Shown: positions 24,779 through 33,600 of the stretch, one piece after another
How positions within the stretch are numbered: the first letter of the stretch is position 1
How the letters are laid out: the number at the start of each line of letters is the position of its first letter
Notes under the pieces: generated by a model
What the model was told of the DNA's origin: nothing
Databases searched by the model: none
What the model saw: only the letters and a program-made list of their open reading frames with translations
Program-made: the position numbers and the translations under genes
NCBI RefSeq assembly: GCF_011602485.2
Contig: NZ_CP050022.2
Span: 1,880,001 to 1,944,000, forward strand
Direction of reading: 5' to 3'
Source: Bradyrhizobium sp. 1(2017)
GTDB lineage: Bacteria; Pseudomonadota; Alphaproteobacteria; Rhizobiales; Xanthobacteraceae
Length of the DNA: 64,000 bases

Positions 24779-24805
24779 CGCAGGATTTTCGAGGGAGAGT
24801 AAGGA

Positions 24806-25687
24806 ATGTCTGGTTCGATTGGGTTCATCGGTCTTGGCGTCATGGGCGAGCCGATCTGTCGCAACCTGTTGCGAAAGAGCGGCCGGGCGGTGCTTGCGTT
24901 CGACCTTGCCGCGGAGCCGCTGGCGCGGATCGTGGCCGACGGAGCGACGGCAGCGAAGTCGGTCGGGGATATCGTCGCCGGCGCTGAGACGATCTTCCTG
25001 TGCCTGCCCAGCGCCAAGCACGTGATGTCGGTGTTCGAGAGCATCCTGCCTGCGGTCAGGCGCGGCCAGACCGTGATCGATCTCGGCACGTCCGACGTCG
25101 GCCAGACGCGTTCCTTCGCCAAGCAGCTTTCGGACAAAGGCGCGCTCTGGATCGATGCGCCGATCGCCCGCACCCGCCAGGCGGCGCAGGACGGCACGCT
25201 CAGCGTCATGGTCGGCGCGACGACCGAGCAGTTTGCCGCGGTCGAGCCGCTGATCCGGCATTTTGCCACGGATGTCACCCTCTGTGGCGGAACCGGCGCG
25301 GGGCAGGTGACGAAGATCCTCAACAACATGGTGCTGTTCGAGACCGTGAATGCGCTGGCAGAGGCCGTTGCAATCGCCAAGCACAGCGGCGTCGAGCCGA
25401 AGCTGCTGCTGGAGACGCTGTCCAAGGGATCGGCGGACAGTTTTGCCCTGCGTAACCACGGCATGAAGGCAATCGTCGCCAAGGAGTTTCCGCTGCGCGC
25501 CTTCTCGACCGAATATGCAATGAAGGATCTCTCCTACGCGCTGGAGCTGGGTGCGCAGGCCGGGCTCGACCTGCGGGGCGCGGCGCTGATGCGCACGATC
25601 TTCCAGGAGACGATCGACAAGGGCATGGGCGATGCGTATTTTCCCGTCATCGCAAAGCTCATCGATCCCTCCGGATTTCCCCAATAG
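24806..25687 (+). CDS. NAD(P)-dependent beta-hydroxyacid dehydrogenase (3-hydroxyisobutyrate dehydrogenase family)
   Basis: 293 residues. The nucleotide loop is GFIGLGVMGEPICRNLL at the N-terminus, the substrate loop is DAPIARTRQAAQDGTLSVMVG, and the catalytic lysine lies in GAGQVTKILNNMV. The family includes 3-hydroxyisobutyrate dehydrogenase, tartronate-semialdehyde reductase and related enzymes. In the usual substrate loop the motif is DAPVSGG; here it is DAPIART, so the substrate probably differs from the well-known members. Follows the binding-protein gene and precedes the IclR gene by eight bases. Confidence 0.87.
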   Translation: MSGSIGFIGLGVMGEPICRNLLRKSGRAVLAFDLAAEPLARIVADGATAAKSVGDIVAGAETIFLCLPSAKHVMSVFESILPAVRRGQTVIDLGTSDVGQTRSFAKQLSDKGALWIDAPIARTRQAAQDGTLSVMVGATTEQFAAVEPLIRHFATDVTLCGGTGAGQVTKILNNMVLFETVNALAEAVAIAKHSGVEPKLLLETLSKGSADSFALRNHGMKAIVAKEFPLRAFSTEYAMKDLSYALELGAQAGLDLRGAALMRTIFQETIDKGMGDAYFPVIAKLIDPSGFPQ

Positions 25688-25695
25688 GAGACCGC

Positions 25696-26451
25696 ATGCC
25701 TTCGCCCGGCGTTGCAGCCGTCGACCGCGCTCTGAGCATCCTGGCGGCCTTCGAGGATGCACCGGAGCCGATGACGCTGGCCGAGCTCGCCCGGCGCACC
25801 AAGATGTACAAGAGCACGCTGTTGCGGCTGATGACGTCGCTCCAGGAATTCGGCTATCTCGTGCAGTTCGCCGACGGGCGCTATCATCTTGGTCCGACGC
25901 CGTTCCGGCTCGGTGCGGTCTACCAGCGCAGCAACAATCTGCATGATCGAGTGATGCCGCTGTTGCGCCAGCTCGTGGCTGACGGCACCGAGAGCCCCTC
26001 GTTCCACGTCCGGCACGATGCCAAGCGACGGCTGTGCGTCTTTCGCGTCGATTCCCAGCATTCGACCCTCGACCGGGTCGAGGCTGGCATGTTGCTGCCG
26101 CTCGATCGCGGCGCGGCCGGCCGGGTCATCCTCGCCTTCGACGGTGAGCAAGGCGCAGGCTACGACGAGATTCGAGAGGGCTGCATTGCCGTGTCCTTTG
26201 GCGAGCGCGATCCCGATTGCGCCGGGCTGGCCTGCCCGGTGTTCGGTCCCGATGGCAAATGCGCCGGCGCCTTGTCGCTCTCGGGGCCGAAGCCGCGCTT
26301 TACGCGCGACAACATCAAAGCGATGACGTCGCTGTTGCTGAAAGCCGCGATCCGGCTGACGCGCGCGCTGGGCGGCCCGACCGAGCTGCTCGACAATGCC
26401 TTGCCGGCGCCGGCTGAAGGGGCGCGTCCCGCGCGCCGGGTGAGGCGCTAG
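25696..26451 (+). CDS. IclR-family transcriptional regulator
   Basis: 251 residues: N-terminal winged helix (VAAVDRALSILAAFEDAPEPMTLAELARRTKMYKSTLLRLMTSL) and a C-terminal ligand-binding IclR domain (ESPSFHVRHDAKRRLCVFRVDS, LDRGAAGRVILAF, SFGERDPDCAGLACPVF). Probably regulates the 22230-25687 genes in response to the pathway substrate. It is the last gene on this strand before the convergent GntR gene, whose stop is six bases away. Confidence 0.9.
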   Translation: MPSPGVAAVDRALSILAAFEDAPEPMTLAELARRTKMYKSTLLRLMTSLQEFGYLVQFADGRYHLGPTPFRLGAVYQRSNNLHDRVMPLLRQLVADGTESPSFHVRHDAKRRLCVFRVDSQHSTLDRVEAGMLLPLDRGAAGRVILAFDGEQGAGYDEIREGCIAVSFGERDPDCAGLACPVFGPDGKCAGALSLSGPKPRFTRDNIKAMTSLLLKAAIRLTRALGGPTELLDNALPAPAEGARPARRVRR

Positions 26452-26456
26452 TCGTT

Positions 26457-27140
26457 CTACTGCTTCTGCAACAGCTTGAGCCGGCAGCGCAGCGCTTCGC
26501 GGATGTGCGCGCGCGCGAGCCGTTCCGCCGTGTCGCCGTCGCGCGCCGCGATCGCGTCGATGATGGCCTGATGCTCGTCGTGGCTGGTCGAGGGGCGGCC
26601 CGATACGGTGAAGGTGGTTGGGCCGAGCAGGGCGATCCAGTCCTGCAGCTCCCGCGAGGCATTGTCGAGATAGCGGTTGCGCGCGGCGCGGCAGACGGCC
26701 TCGTGGAAGGCGCGGTTGAGCCGCGCCATCTCGGCCGCATCGGTCGAAGGCGCATCGACAAAAGCCTGCTCGATATCGCGGAGCGCGCCGATCTCCGGTG
26801 GTGAGGCGTGGTCGGCGGCGAGGCGCGCGGCGGCGCCTTCCATGATCTCGCGCATGGCATAGAGCTCGAGCACCTCGGAGATGTCGAGATTGCGGACGAT
26901 CAAGCCGCGGCCACCGGCAGGCTCGACGAAGCCGCGCGCGGCGAGCCGGCCCAGGGCTTCGCGAACCGGTGTGCGGCTGACCTTCAATCGCTGCGCGACC
27001 TCCTCCTCGCGCAGGCGGTCACCCGCGCGGTAGCTGCCGGCTTGGAGCGCCTCGCAGAGCGACCGGAACACGGCTTCGCCCAATGCGACACCGCCGCCAC
27101 GCGCGATGGATCCACCTGCTTTTGCCGGGCGTCTGGCCAT
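26457..27140 (-). CDS. GntR-family (FadR/FCD type) transcriptional regulator
   Basis: 227 residues. The winged helix is RAGDRLREEEVAQRLKVSRTPVREALGRLAARGFVEPAGGRG and the C-terminal FCD domain has metal-ligand histidines in NRAFHEAVCRAA, SHDEHQAIIDAI and ARAHIREAL. ATG 27140 has GAGGGG five bases upstream; in-frame ATGs at 27158 and 27167 are less well served. It is divergent from tcuA, and a perfect TTTGTATACAAA palindrome lies between them, so it probably controls tcuAB and itself. Confidence 0.9.
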   Translation of the reverse strand: MARRPAKAGGSIARGGGVALGEAVFRSLCEALQAGSYRAGDRLREEEVAQRLKVSRTPVREALGRLAARGFVEPAGGRGLIVRNLDISEVLELYAMREIMEGAAARLAADHASPPEIGALRDIEQAFVDAPSTDAAEMARLNRAFHEAVCRAARNRYLDNASRELQDWIALLGPTTFTVSGRPSTSHDEHQAIIDAIAARDGDTAERLARAHIREALRCRLKLLQKQ

Positions 27141-27201
27141 TGTCCCCTCGAGGCGCATCCTGCCCATGCAGAGAACGCCGCTTGCATCAGTATTGTATAT
27201 C

Positions 27202-27213
27202 TTTGTATACAAA
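27202..27213. promoter_or_regulatory. GntR-type operator TTTGTATACAAA
   Basis: A perfect 12-base palindrome in the divergent tcuA/GntR promoter region. FCD-type GntR proteins commonly bind TNGTNNNACNA-like sites, which this fits. A related half (TTGTATA) stands just upstream at 27193-27199. Confidence 0.65.
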
Positions 27214-27292
27214 AGTACGCAATGGTGGACCGGCTGACCGGCGCCGCCCGGCGGGCAGAATGTCTCTAATTTCGTCGCATCGGACGGACGGC

Positions 27293-28684
27293 ATGGGTAG
27301 CAAGTACGATGTCCTGGTGATCGGCGGCGGCAACGCGGCGCTGTGCGCGGCAATCGCCGCGCGCCGCGGCGGCGCGTCCGTGCTGGTGCTCGAGGGGGCA
27401 CCGAAATTCTATCGCGGCGGCAACACCCGGCACACCCGCAACATGCGCTGCGCCCATGACGCCGCCACGGATATCCTCACCGGTCCCTACACCGAGGAGG
27501 AGTTCTGGGAGGATCTGCTGCGCGTCACCGGCGGGCAGACCGACGAGGTGCTGGCCCACCACATGATCCGGGAGTCCAAGGACATCCTGAACTGGATCGT
27601 GGAGCAGGGCGTGCGCTGGCAGCCCTCGCTCGGCGGCACGCTCAGCCTCGGCCGCACCAATTCGTTCTTTCTCGGCGGCGGCCGGGCGATGCTGAACGCG
27701 CTCTATCTCACTGCAGAGCGGCTCGGCGTCGAGGTCGCATACGATGGCGAGGTCACCGATCTCGTGGTCGAGGACGGCATGTTTCTCGCCGCGCGCCTCA
27801 AGCGGCCGGTCAACGGCGAGACCGAGATCCGCGCGACCTCGCTGGTCGCAGCAGCCGGCGGGTTCGAGGCCAATATCGAATGGCTCAAGCAATATTGGGG
27901 TGAGGCCGCCGACAACTTCCTGATCCGCGGCACGCCCTATAACCGCGGCTCGATCCTGAAGATGCTGCTCGACAAGGGCGTGCAGGAGGTCGGCGATCCC
28001 ACCCAGTGCCATGCTGTCGCGATCGACGCCCGCGCGCCGAAATTCGACGGCGGCATCATTACGCGCCACGACTCCGTCGTGTTCGGCATCGTCGTCAACA
28101 AGCATGCGCAGCGCTTCTATGACGAAGGCGAGGACATCTGGCCGAAGCGCTACGCGATCTGGGGCCGGCTGGTGGCGGCGCAGCCCGACCAGATCGCCTA
28201 CATCATCTTCGATTCGACCGTGGTCACGAGCTTCATGCCGACGCTGTTCCCGCCGATCGCCGGGCAGACGATCGCGGAGCTCGCCGGCAAGCTCGAGCTC
28301 GATCCGGTCGCGCTGGAGAAGACCATCACCGAATTCAACGCAGCCGTGCGGCCCGGGACGTTCGACCATACCATTCTGGATGATTGCGTGACGGAGGGCA
28401 TAACGCCACCCAAGACGCACTGGGCGCGCAGGATCGAGACGCCGCCTTATCTCGCCTATCCGGTGCGGCCCGGTATCACCTTCACCTATCTCGGCACGCG
28501 GGTGAACAAGGAGGCGCGGATGCTGATGGCTGACGGCAAGCCGTCGGCCAACATGTTCGCGGCCGGCGAGATCATGGCCGGCAACGTGCTCGGCAAGGGC
28601 TATGCCGCCGGCATGGGCATGACCATCGGCAGCGTATTCGGACGGATCGCGGGACGGGAAGCGGCGAAACATGCACGGAACTAG
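27293..28684 (+). CDS. tcuA: FAD-dependent tricarballylate dehydrogenase TcuA (fumarate-reductase flavoprotein family)
   Basis: 463 residues. The FAD loop DVLVIGGGNAALCAAIAA opens the protein; GGNTRHTRNMRCAHD, AAGGFEAN and GKGYAAGMGMTIGSVFGRIAG match the TcuA group of FrdA-like flavoproteins, which oxidise tricarballylate to cis-aconitate. I start at ATG 27293, directly ahead of the FAD loop; ATG 27260 would add eleven residues. Electrons pass to TcuB, whose gene overlaps this one by 14 bases. A dedicated tricarballylate transporter gene (tcuC) is not present here, so the true substrate may be another tricarboxylate or dicarboxylate. Confidence 0.88.
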   Translation: MGSKYDVLVIGGGNAALCAAIAARRGGASVLVLEGAPKFYRGGNTRHTRNMRCAHDAATDILTGPYTEEEFWEDLLRVTGGQTDEVLAHHMIRESKDILNWIVEQGVRWQPSLGGTLSLGRTNSFFLGGGRAMLNALYLTAERLGVEVAYDGEVTDLVVEDGMFLAARLKRPVNGETEIRATSLVAAAGGFEANIEWLKQYWGEAADNFLIRGTPYNRGSILKMLLDKGVQEVGDPTQCHAVAIDARAPKFDGGIITRHDSVVFGIVVNKHAQRFYDEGEDIWPKRYAIWGRLVAAQPDQIAYIIFDSTVVTSFMPTLFPPIAGQTIAELAGKLELDPVALEKTITEFNAAVRPGTFDHTILDDCVTEGITPPKTHWARRIETPPYLAYPVRPGITFTYLGTRVNKEARMLMADGKPSANMFAAGEIMAGNVLGKGYAAGMGMTIGSVFGRIAGREAAKHARN

Positions 28685-29777
28685 GATCTTGGACGAAGCC
28701 GACCGTCTGATGACGGTGTGCAATTCCTGCCGCTATTGCGAGGGCCTGTGCGCGGTGTTTCCGGCGATGGAAATGCGCCGCGCCTTCTCTGATGGTGACC
28801 TCAACTATCTCGCCAATCTCTGCCATGGCTGTGGCGCCTGCTATGTCGACTGCCAGTTCTCGCCGCCGCACGAGTTCAACGTCAACGTTCCCAAGACACT
28901 GGCGATGGCGCGCGCCGAGTCCTATGCGGCCTATGCCTGGCCGCGGGTGCTATCCGGCACATTCGCGCGGAACGGCCTCGTCATCAGCATTGTCGCCGCG
29001 CTCAGCATGGCCGCCTTCATCCTCGGCTTCGCGGCCCTGAACGACCGCAGCGTACTGTTCGGCGTGCACACCGGCCCCGGCGCGTTCTACAAGCTGATGC
29101 CGCATAACGCGATGGCCGCGCTGTTCAGTGCCGTCTTCCTCTATGCGATCCTGGCACTCGTGCTGAGCGTGCGCGCGTTCTGGCGCGACATCGGTCCGTC
29201 GATCGGCGGCCGCGCCGACGGCGCCTCGATTTTTCAGGCGATCCGCGATGCCGGCGAACTGCGCTATCTCCATGGCGGCGGCGTCGGCTGCTACAACGAG
29301 GACGACAAGCCGACCGACCGGCGCAAGCTCTACCACCACCTGACCTTCTACGGCTTCCTGCTCTGTTTCGCCGCAACATCGGTCGCCACGCTGTATCACT
29401 ATCTGCTCGGCCGCGAGGCGCCGTATCCGTGGTGGGACCTGCCCGTGGTGCTGGGCACGCTCGGCGGCATCGGTCTCATCGTCGGGCCGATCGGCCTGTT
29501 CACGGCCAAGATGCGGCGCGACCCCGCGCTGCTCGACGAGTTCAGCTACGGCATGGATGTCGGCTTCATCGCCATGCTGTTCCTGACCGGTCTCACGGGC
29601 ATGGCGCTTCTGCTGCTGCGCGCGACCCCTGCGATGGGCCCGCTGCTGGCGCTGCATCTCGGCGCGGTGTTCGCGCTGTTCGTCACCATGCCCTATGGCA
29701 AGTTCGTGCACGGCATCTATCGTTTTGCGGCGCTGGTGCGTTACGCGCAGGAGCGGCGTAGCGAAGCCGGCTCTTGA
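28671..29777 (+). CDS. tcuB: TcuB: iron-sulfur membrane protein that reoxidises TcuA
   Basis: 368 residues. Two 4Fe-4S-type cysteine groups at the N-terminus (CNSCRYCEGLC and CHGCGACYVDC) are followed by about six membrane segments with histidines suited to haem (YHHLTFYGFLLCF, LYHYLLG, LALHLGAVFALF). TcuB passes electrons from the TcuA flavin to the quinone pool. Overlap with tcuA shows they are made together. Confidence 0.9.
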   Translation: MHGTRILDEADRLMTVCNSCRYCEGLCAVFPAMEMRRAFSDGDLNYLANLCHGCGACYVDCQFSPPHEFNVNVPKTLAMARAESYAAYAWPRVLSGTFARNGLVISIVAALSMAAFILGFAALNDRSVLFGVHTGPGAFYKLMPHNAMAALFSAVFLYAILALVLSVRAFWRDIGPSIGGRADGASIFQAIRDAGELRYLHGGGVGCYNEDDKPTDRRKLYHHLTFYGFLLCFAATSVATLYHYLLGREAPYPWWDLPVVLGTLGGIGLIVGPIGLFTAKMRRDPALLDEFSYGMDVGFIAMLFLTGLTGMALLLLRATPAMGPLLALHLGAVFALFVTMPYGKFVHGIYRFAALVRYAQERRSEAGS

Positions 29778-29844
29778 GGGACGTGCGGCGCTGAACTATC
29801 CCTTGGGCCATTCGCAATGCGAATCGCACCGGGAGCCCGCGCTC

Positions 29845-30003
29845 ATGTACATGTTTCTGCCCTTTCTGCTGGCGCTGGCAGGCTGCGCCAGCGTCTGGCG
29901 TTCGCGCGCCGGGCTGAGCTATGCGCTCTGGAGCGCCACAATCGCTGTCACCATCGCGTGGTTCTTTCACCACGCGACCGACCCGCTGGGATTTTCGTTC
30001 TGA
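29845..30003 (+). CDS. Small membrane protein, DUF5993-like
   Basis: 52 residues with two membrane segments (FLPFLLALAGCASVW and LWSATIAVTIAWFF) and the ending HHATDPLGFSF. I recall this type of protein (DUF5993) as a regular companion of dsbB; the family name is from memory. ATG 29845 has GGGAG upstream. It ends 11 bases before the dsbB start. Confidence 0.7.
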   Translation: MYMFLPFLLALAGCASVWRSRAGLSYALWSATIAVTIAWFFHHATDPLGFSF

Positions 30004-30014
30004 CCGCGCCAAGC

Positions 30015-30581
30015 ATGGAAACGACGACAATGGGCGGACGACGATCGGTCGGCGCGATCCTGAACATGCTCGGGCTGCTCGGCGTCTCCTCGGTTCTGGC
30101 GGTCGCGTTCTATTATCAGCTTGCGCTTGGCGAATTGCCTTGCCCGCTTTGCCTGCTGCAAAGGGCCGGGTTCATCGCGATCGGCATGGGATTCCTGTTC
30201 AACCTGCGCCTCGGTGAGCGGCGCTCGCACGATGCGATGATCCTCATCGCCAGTCTCGTCACCGGCTTCGTCTCGTTGCGGCAGGTGTCGCTGCATCTCG
30301 CCCCCGGCGATCCCGGCTACGGCTCGACGCTGTTCGGGCTGCACTTCTACACCTGGGCGCTGATCGCGGCGGTCGGGGTCGTCTGCTATGTCGCGCTTGT
30401 CCTTGTCCTGAAGGATGTGGCCGGCGACCGGGACGGAGACGCGCCAACGGGCGGGCAGGCGTCCAACGCGGCGTTCGCGATCTTCACGCTGCTGGTCGCC
30501 GCAAATCTCCTGTCCACCGTGCTGGAGTGCGGCGCGGGTCAGTGCGAGGACAACCCGGTCCGTTATCTCCTGCTCAGGTGA
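30015..30581 (+). CDS. dsbB: Disulfide bond formation protein B (DsbB)-like quinone oxidoreductase
   Basis: 188 residues with four membrane segments. The first redox pair is LPCPLCLLQR (Cys43/Cys46), the ubiquinone-side pair of DsbB. The second, periplasmic pair is near the C-terminus in ECGAGQC, after the last long hydrophobic stretch, which differs from E. coli DsbB where it lies between segments 3 and 4. It would reoxidise a DsbA-like thiol oxidase. The layout resembles the DsbI/DsbB variants that come with a small DUF5993 protein. Confidence 0.82.
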   Translation: METTTMGGRRSVGAILNMLGLLGVSSVLAVAFYYQLALGELPCPLCLLQRAGFIAIGMGFLFNLRLGERRSHDAMILIASLVTGFVSLRQVSLHLAPGDPGYGSTLFGLHFYTWALIAAVGVVCYVALVLVLKDVAGDRDGDAPTGGQASNAAFAIFTLLVAANLLSTVLECGAGQCEDNPVRYLLLR

Positions 30582-30586
30582 GGAGG

Positions 30587-30617
30587 CCGTCGCACCGGAC
30601 GCGCCATGGTGCGACGG
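30587..30617. terminator. Hairpin between convergent dsbB and aas genes
   Basis: CCGTCGCACC (30587-30596) and GGTGCGACGG (30608-30617) form a perfect ten-pair stem with an 11-base loop. No T-run follows on either strand, so the terminator role rests on the stem and the convergent position. Confidence 0.45.
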
Positions 30618-30626
30618 TCGTGGGCT

Positions 30627-33600
30627 TCACGCCACCTCGCGGTCCGGCGATGACGCCTGCTCGCGGGCCATCGTCGTTGCCGTGACATAGTCGGTCTTGC
30701 CGGTGCCGAGCAGCGGCACCTTGTCGACCACCATGATCGTCGCAGGCACCGTCAGCTCGGACGCGCCGATCGTCTTGGCTTGTCCCTGCATCGCGCTGCG
30801 CTCGGCGTTCTTCTCGGTCGTCAGCAGCACGATGCGTTCGCCCTTGCGCTGGTCGGGGATCGAGACGGCGACGGATGCAGCCTGCGGCCATAGCGACGTC
30901 GCGATGGCTTCGACCGCCGACAGCGAGACCATTTCGCCCGCGATCTTGGCAAAGCGCTTGGCGCGGCCCTTGATGGTGATGAAGCCGGCCGCGTCGATCG
31001 AAACGATGTCGCCGGTGTCGTGCCAGCCTTCGGCGAGCTTTTCGAGCACGCCGGGATTTTCGGCCCGCAAATATCCGAGCATCACGTTCGGTCCGCGCAC
31101 CGAGAGCCGTCCGCCTTCCTCGATGCCGGGGACAGGATCGAGCCTGCTTTCCATCAGCGGCGACAGGCGGCCGACGGTGCCGGGACGGTTCGCCATCGGT
31201 GTGTTCATCGCCAGCACCGGCGCCGTCTCGGTGACGCCATAGCCTTCGAGGATGCGGATGCCGTAGCGCTCCATGAACACCTGGCGGGTGCGGTCCTTCA
31301 CCGCCTCGGCGCCGGCGATCACGAGGCGCAGGGTGCGGAAGTCGTAAGCGTGCGCCGAGCGTGCATAGCCGGTGAGGAACGTGTCGGTGCCGAACAGGAT
31401 CGTGGCGCCGGTCTGATAGATCAGCTCAGGCACGATCCGGTAGTGCAGCGGCGAGGGATACATGTAGATCGGGATGCCGGCCAGCAGCGGCATCATCATT
31501 CCGCCCGTCAGTCCGAACGAATGGAACACCGGCAGCACGTTGAACACCTTGTCGTTCGCATTGGCGTCGACCCGCGCCAGCGCCTGCGCCGCGTTGGCGA
31601 GGATGTTGCGGTGGGACAGCACCACGCCCTTGGGCGTGCCTTCGGAGCCCGACGTGAACAGCACGACGGCCGGATCGTTGGCCTCGCGGGCGACGCGTGG
31701 CGCGGTGCCGGCGAGCAGGCCCTTGATCTTGTCGGCGATGCCGATCGAGGCACGGACGTCCTCGAGATAAACGACGCGCGCCTCTGCTGAGATCGCGGCC
31801 ATCAGCTTGTCGAGCTTGCCCTTCTCGATGAAGGCCTTCGACGTCAGAACCGTCTTGACCTGCGCGGCTTTCATTGCGGCGAGGACGTTGACGGGGCCCG
31901 CCGAGAAGTTGAGCATGGCCGGCACCCGGCCGATGTTCTGCAGCGCCATGAAGACGACGGCGACGCCCGCCGAGTTCGGCAGCAGCACGCCGACATTCTC
32001 GCCGGCATTCGTGCCGGCCTCGAGCTTGCGGCTCAGGACCTGCGCACCGAGGATCAGCTTGCGATAGGTCAGCTTGGTGCCGAGCGCGTCCTCCACGATG
32101 ACCTTGCCGGTGTCGCGGTCGCGATAGGCGTGTCCGAGCGCTTCGAACAGGGTGTGATCGAGCATGGCGTTCTTCACCATCGCATCGATCATCACGTCCT
32201 GGAGCGCGGCGCCCGCAGCGTTGCGGCGTGCCTTGCCCTTCAGCGCCGGATCGACCGGCAGCTTGACCGGCGGCAGGATGGTGACCGTGACGCGCGGGAA
32301 CCAGGAGCGCTTGATCTGGCTGGAGTTGAGGTAGCTGAGATGGGAACGTTGCGCGCCTTCGATGCGCACAGGCACGACCACGGCGTCGGCCTTGTCCGCG
32401 ATCATTGCGGTGCCGTCATAGACCTTCATCAGCGAGCCGGAGACCGTGATGCGGCCTTCCGGGAAGATGACGACCGGCTCGCCCGCGGCGACGAGCTTGA
32501 TCAGGTCGCGCGCAGCCAGCGGCTTGCTCGGGTCCATGGTGTAGTGCTTGACCACGCGCAGGAACGGCTTGGCCCACCAGGCCTTCGAGATGCCGGTATC
32601 CACCGCGAAGCTGGCGTCGATCGGCAGTACGGCGTGCAGCAGCGGGCCGTCGATCAGGCTGACATGGTTCGGCGCGATCAGCATGCGGGTGCCCGGAGGG
32701 GGCAAGTTCTCAAGGCCACGAACCTCGGTGCGGAACAGCGCGCGGAACAGCAGTCCGCCGAAATCGCGCACGCCTTCCTTGCCCCATTTGGTCAGGACGA
32801 ACCACACCGCGCCGAAGCTGGCGACGCCGAGGCCGAGGAAGATCCAGCCGACATGGAGACCGGCCGCCTGCAACAGTGCGACGAACAGCGAGCCGACCAC
32901 CATGAAGGCGGCCTGCAACACGTTGCCCGCGGCAATGATGCGAGCACGCTCGGACGGCGCCGACCACGCCTGCACGGCGGCAAAGGAGGGAACGACGAAC
33001 AAGCCGCCGCCGAAGGCGAAGGCGACGAAATCGATCAGCATGCGCAAGCCGGCGAACGAGGTCGCGAAACCGGCCGCGGTGATGTCCTGACCCTTGGCGG
33101 TCACGCCGATGGCCCAGGCGAGATCGAGGCCGGAACATCCCATGATGATGGCACCGATCGGCACCAGCGCGAGGTTTGGGCGAACATGGCTCAGGCTGGC
33201 GGCGAACAGCGAGCCGATGGCGATGCCGATCGCGAAGATCGCAAGGCACAGCGTCACCACGCCCTCGGTGCCGCCGACGACGTCCTTGACCAGCGCCGGC
33301 AGCAGCGACAGCACGATCGCGCCGACCAGCCAGAACCAGGACACGATCACGGTGCCGTCCCACAGGCGATGGTCGGCATGCAACGTCCTGAGCAGGCTCA
33401 GCGAGGTCCAGGGATTGGCATCGACGCGCAGGTCGGGCGCGGAGGGCGTCGTCTGCGGAATGCGGGCGGCGAAGGCCCAGGACAACAGTGCGAGCGCGAC
33501 CACGGCCGAGGCGACCCAGCCCATATGCGCGGAGCCGGCCACGAACTGGCCGCCGGCGACGGTGCCGAGCAGGATGGCCATGAAGGTTGCACCTTCGACC

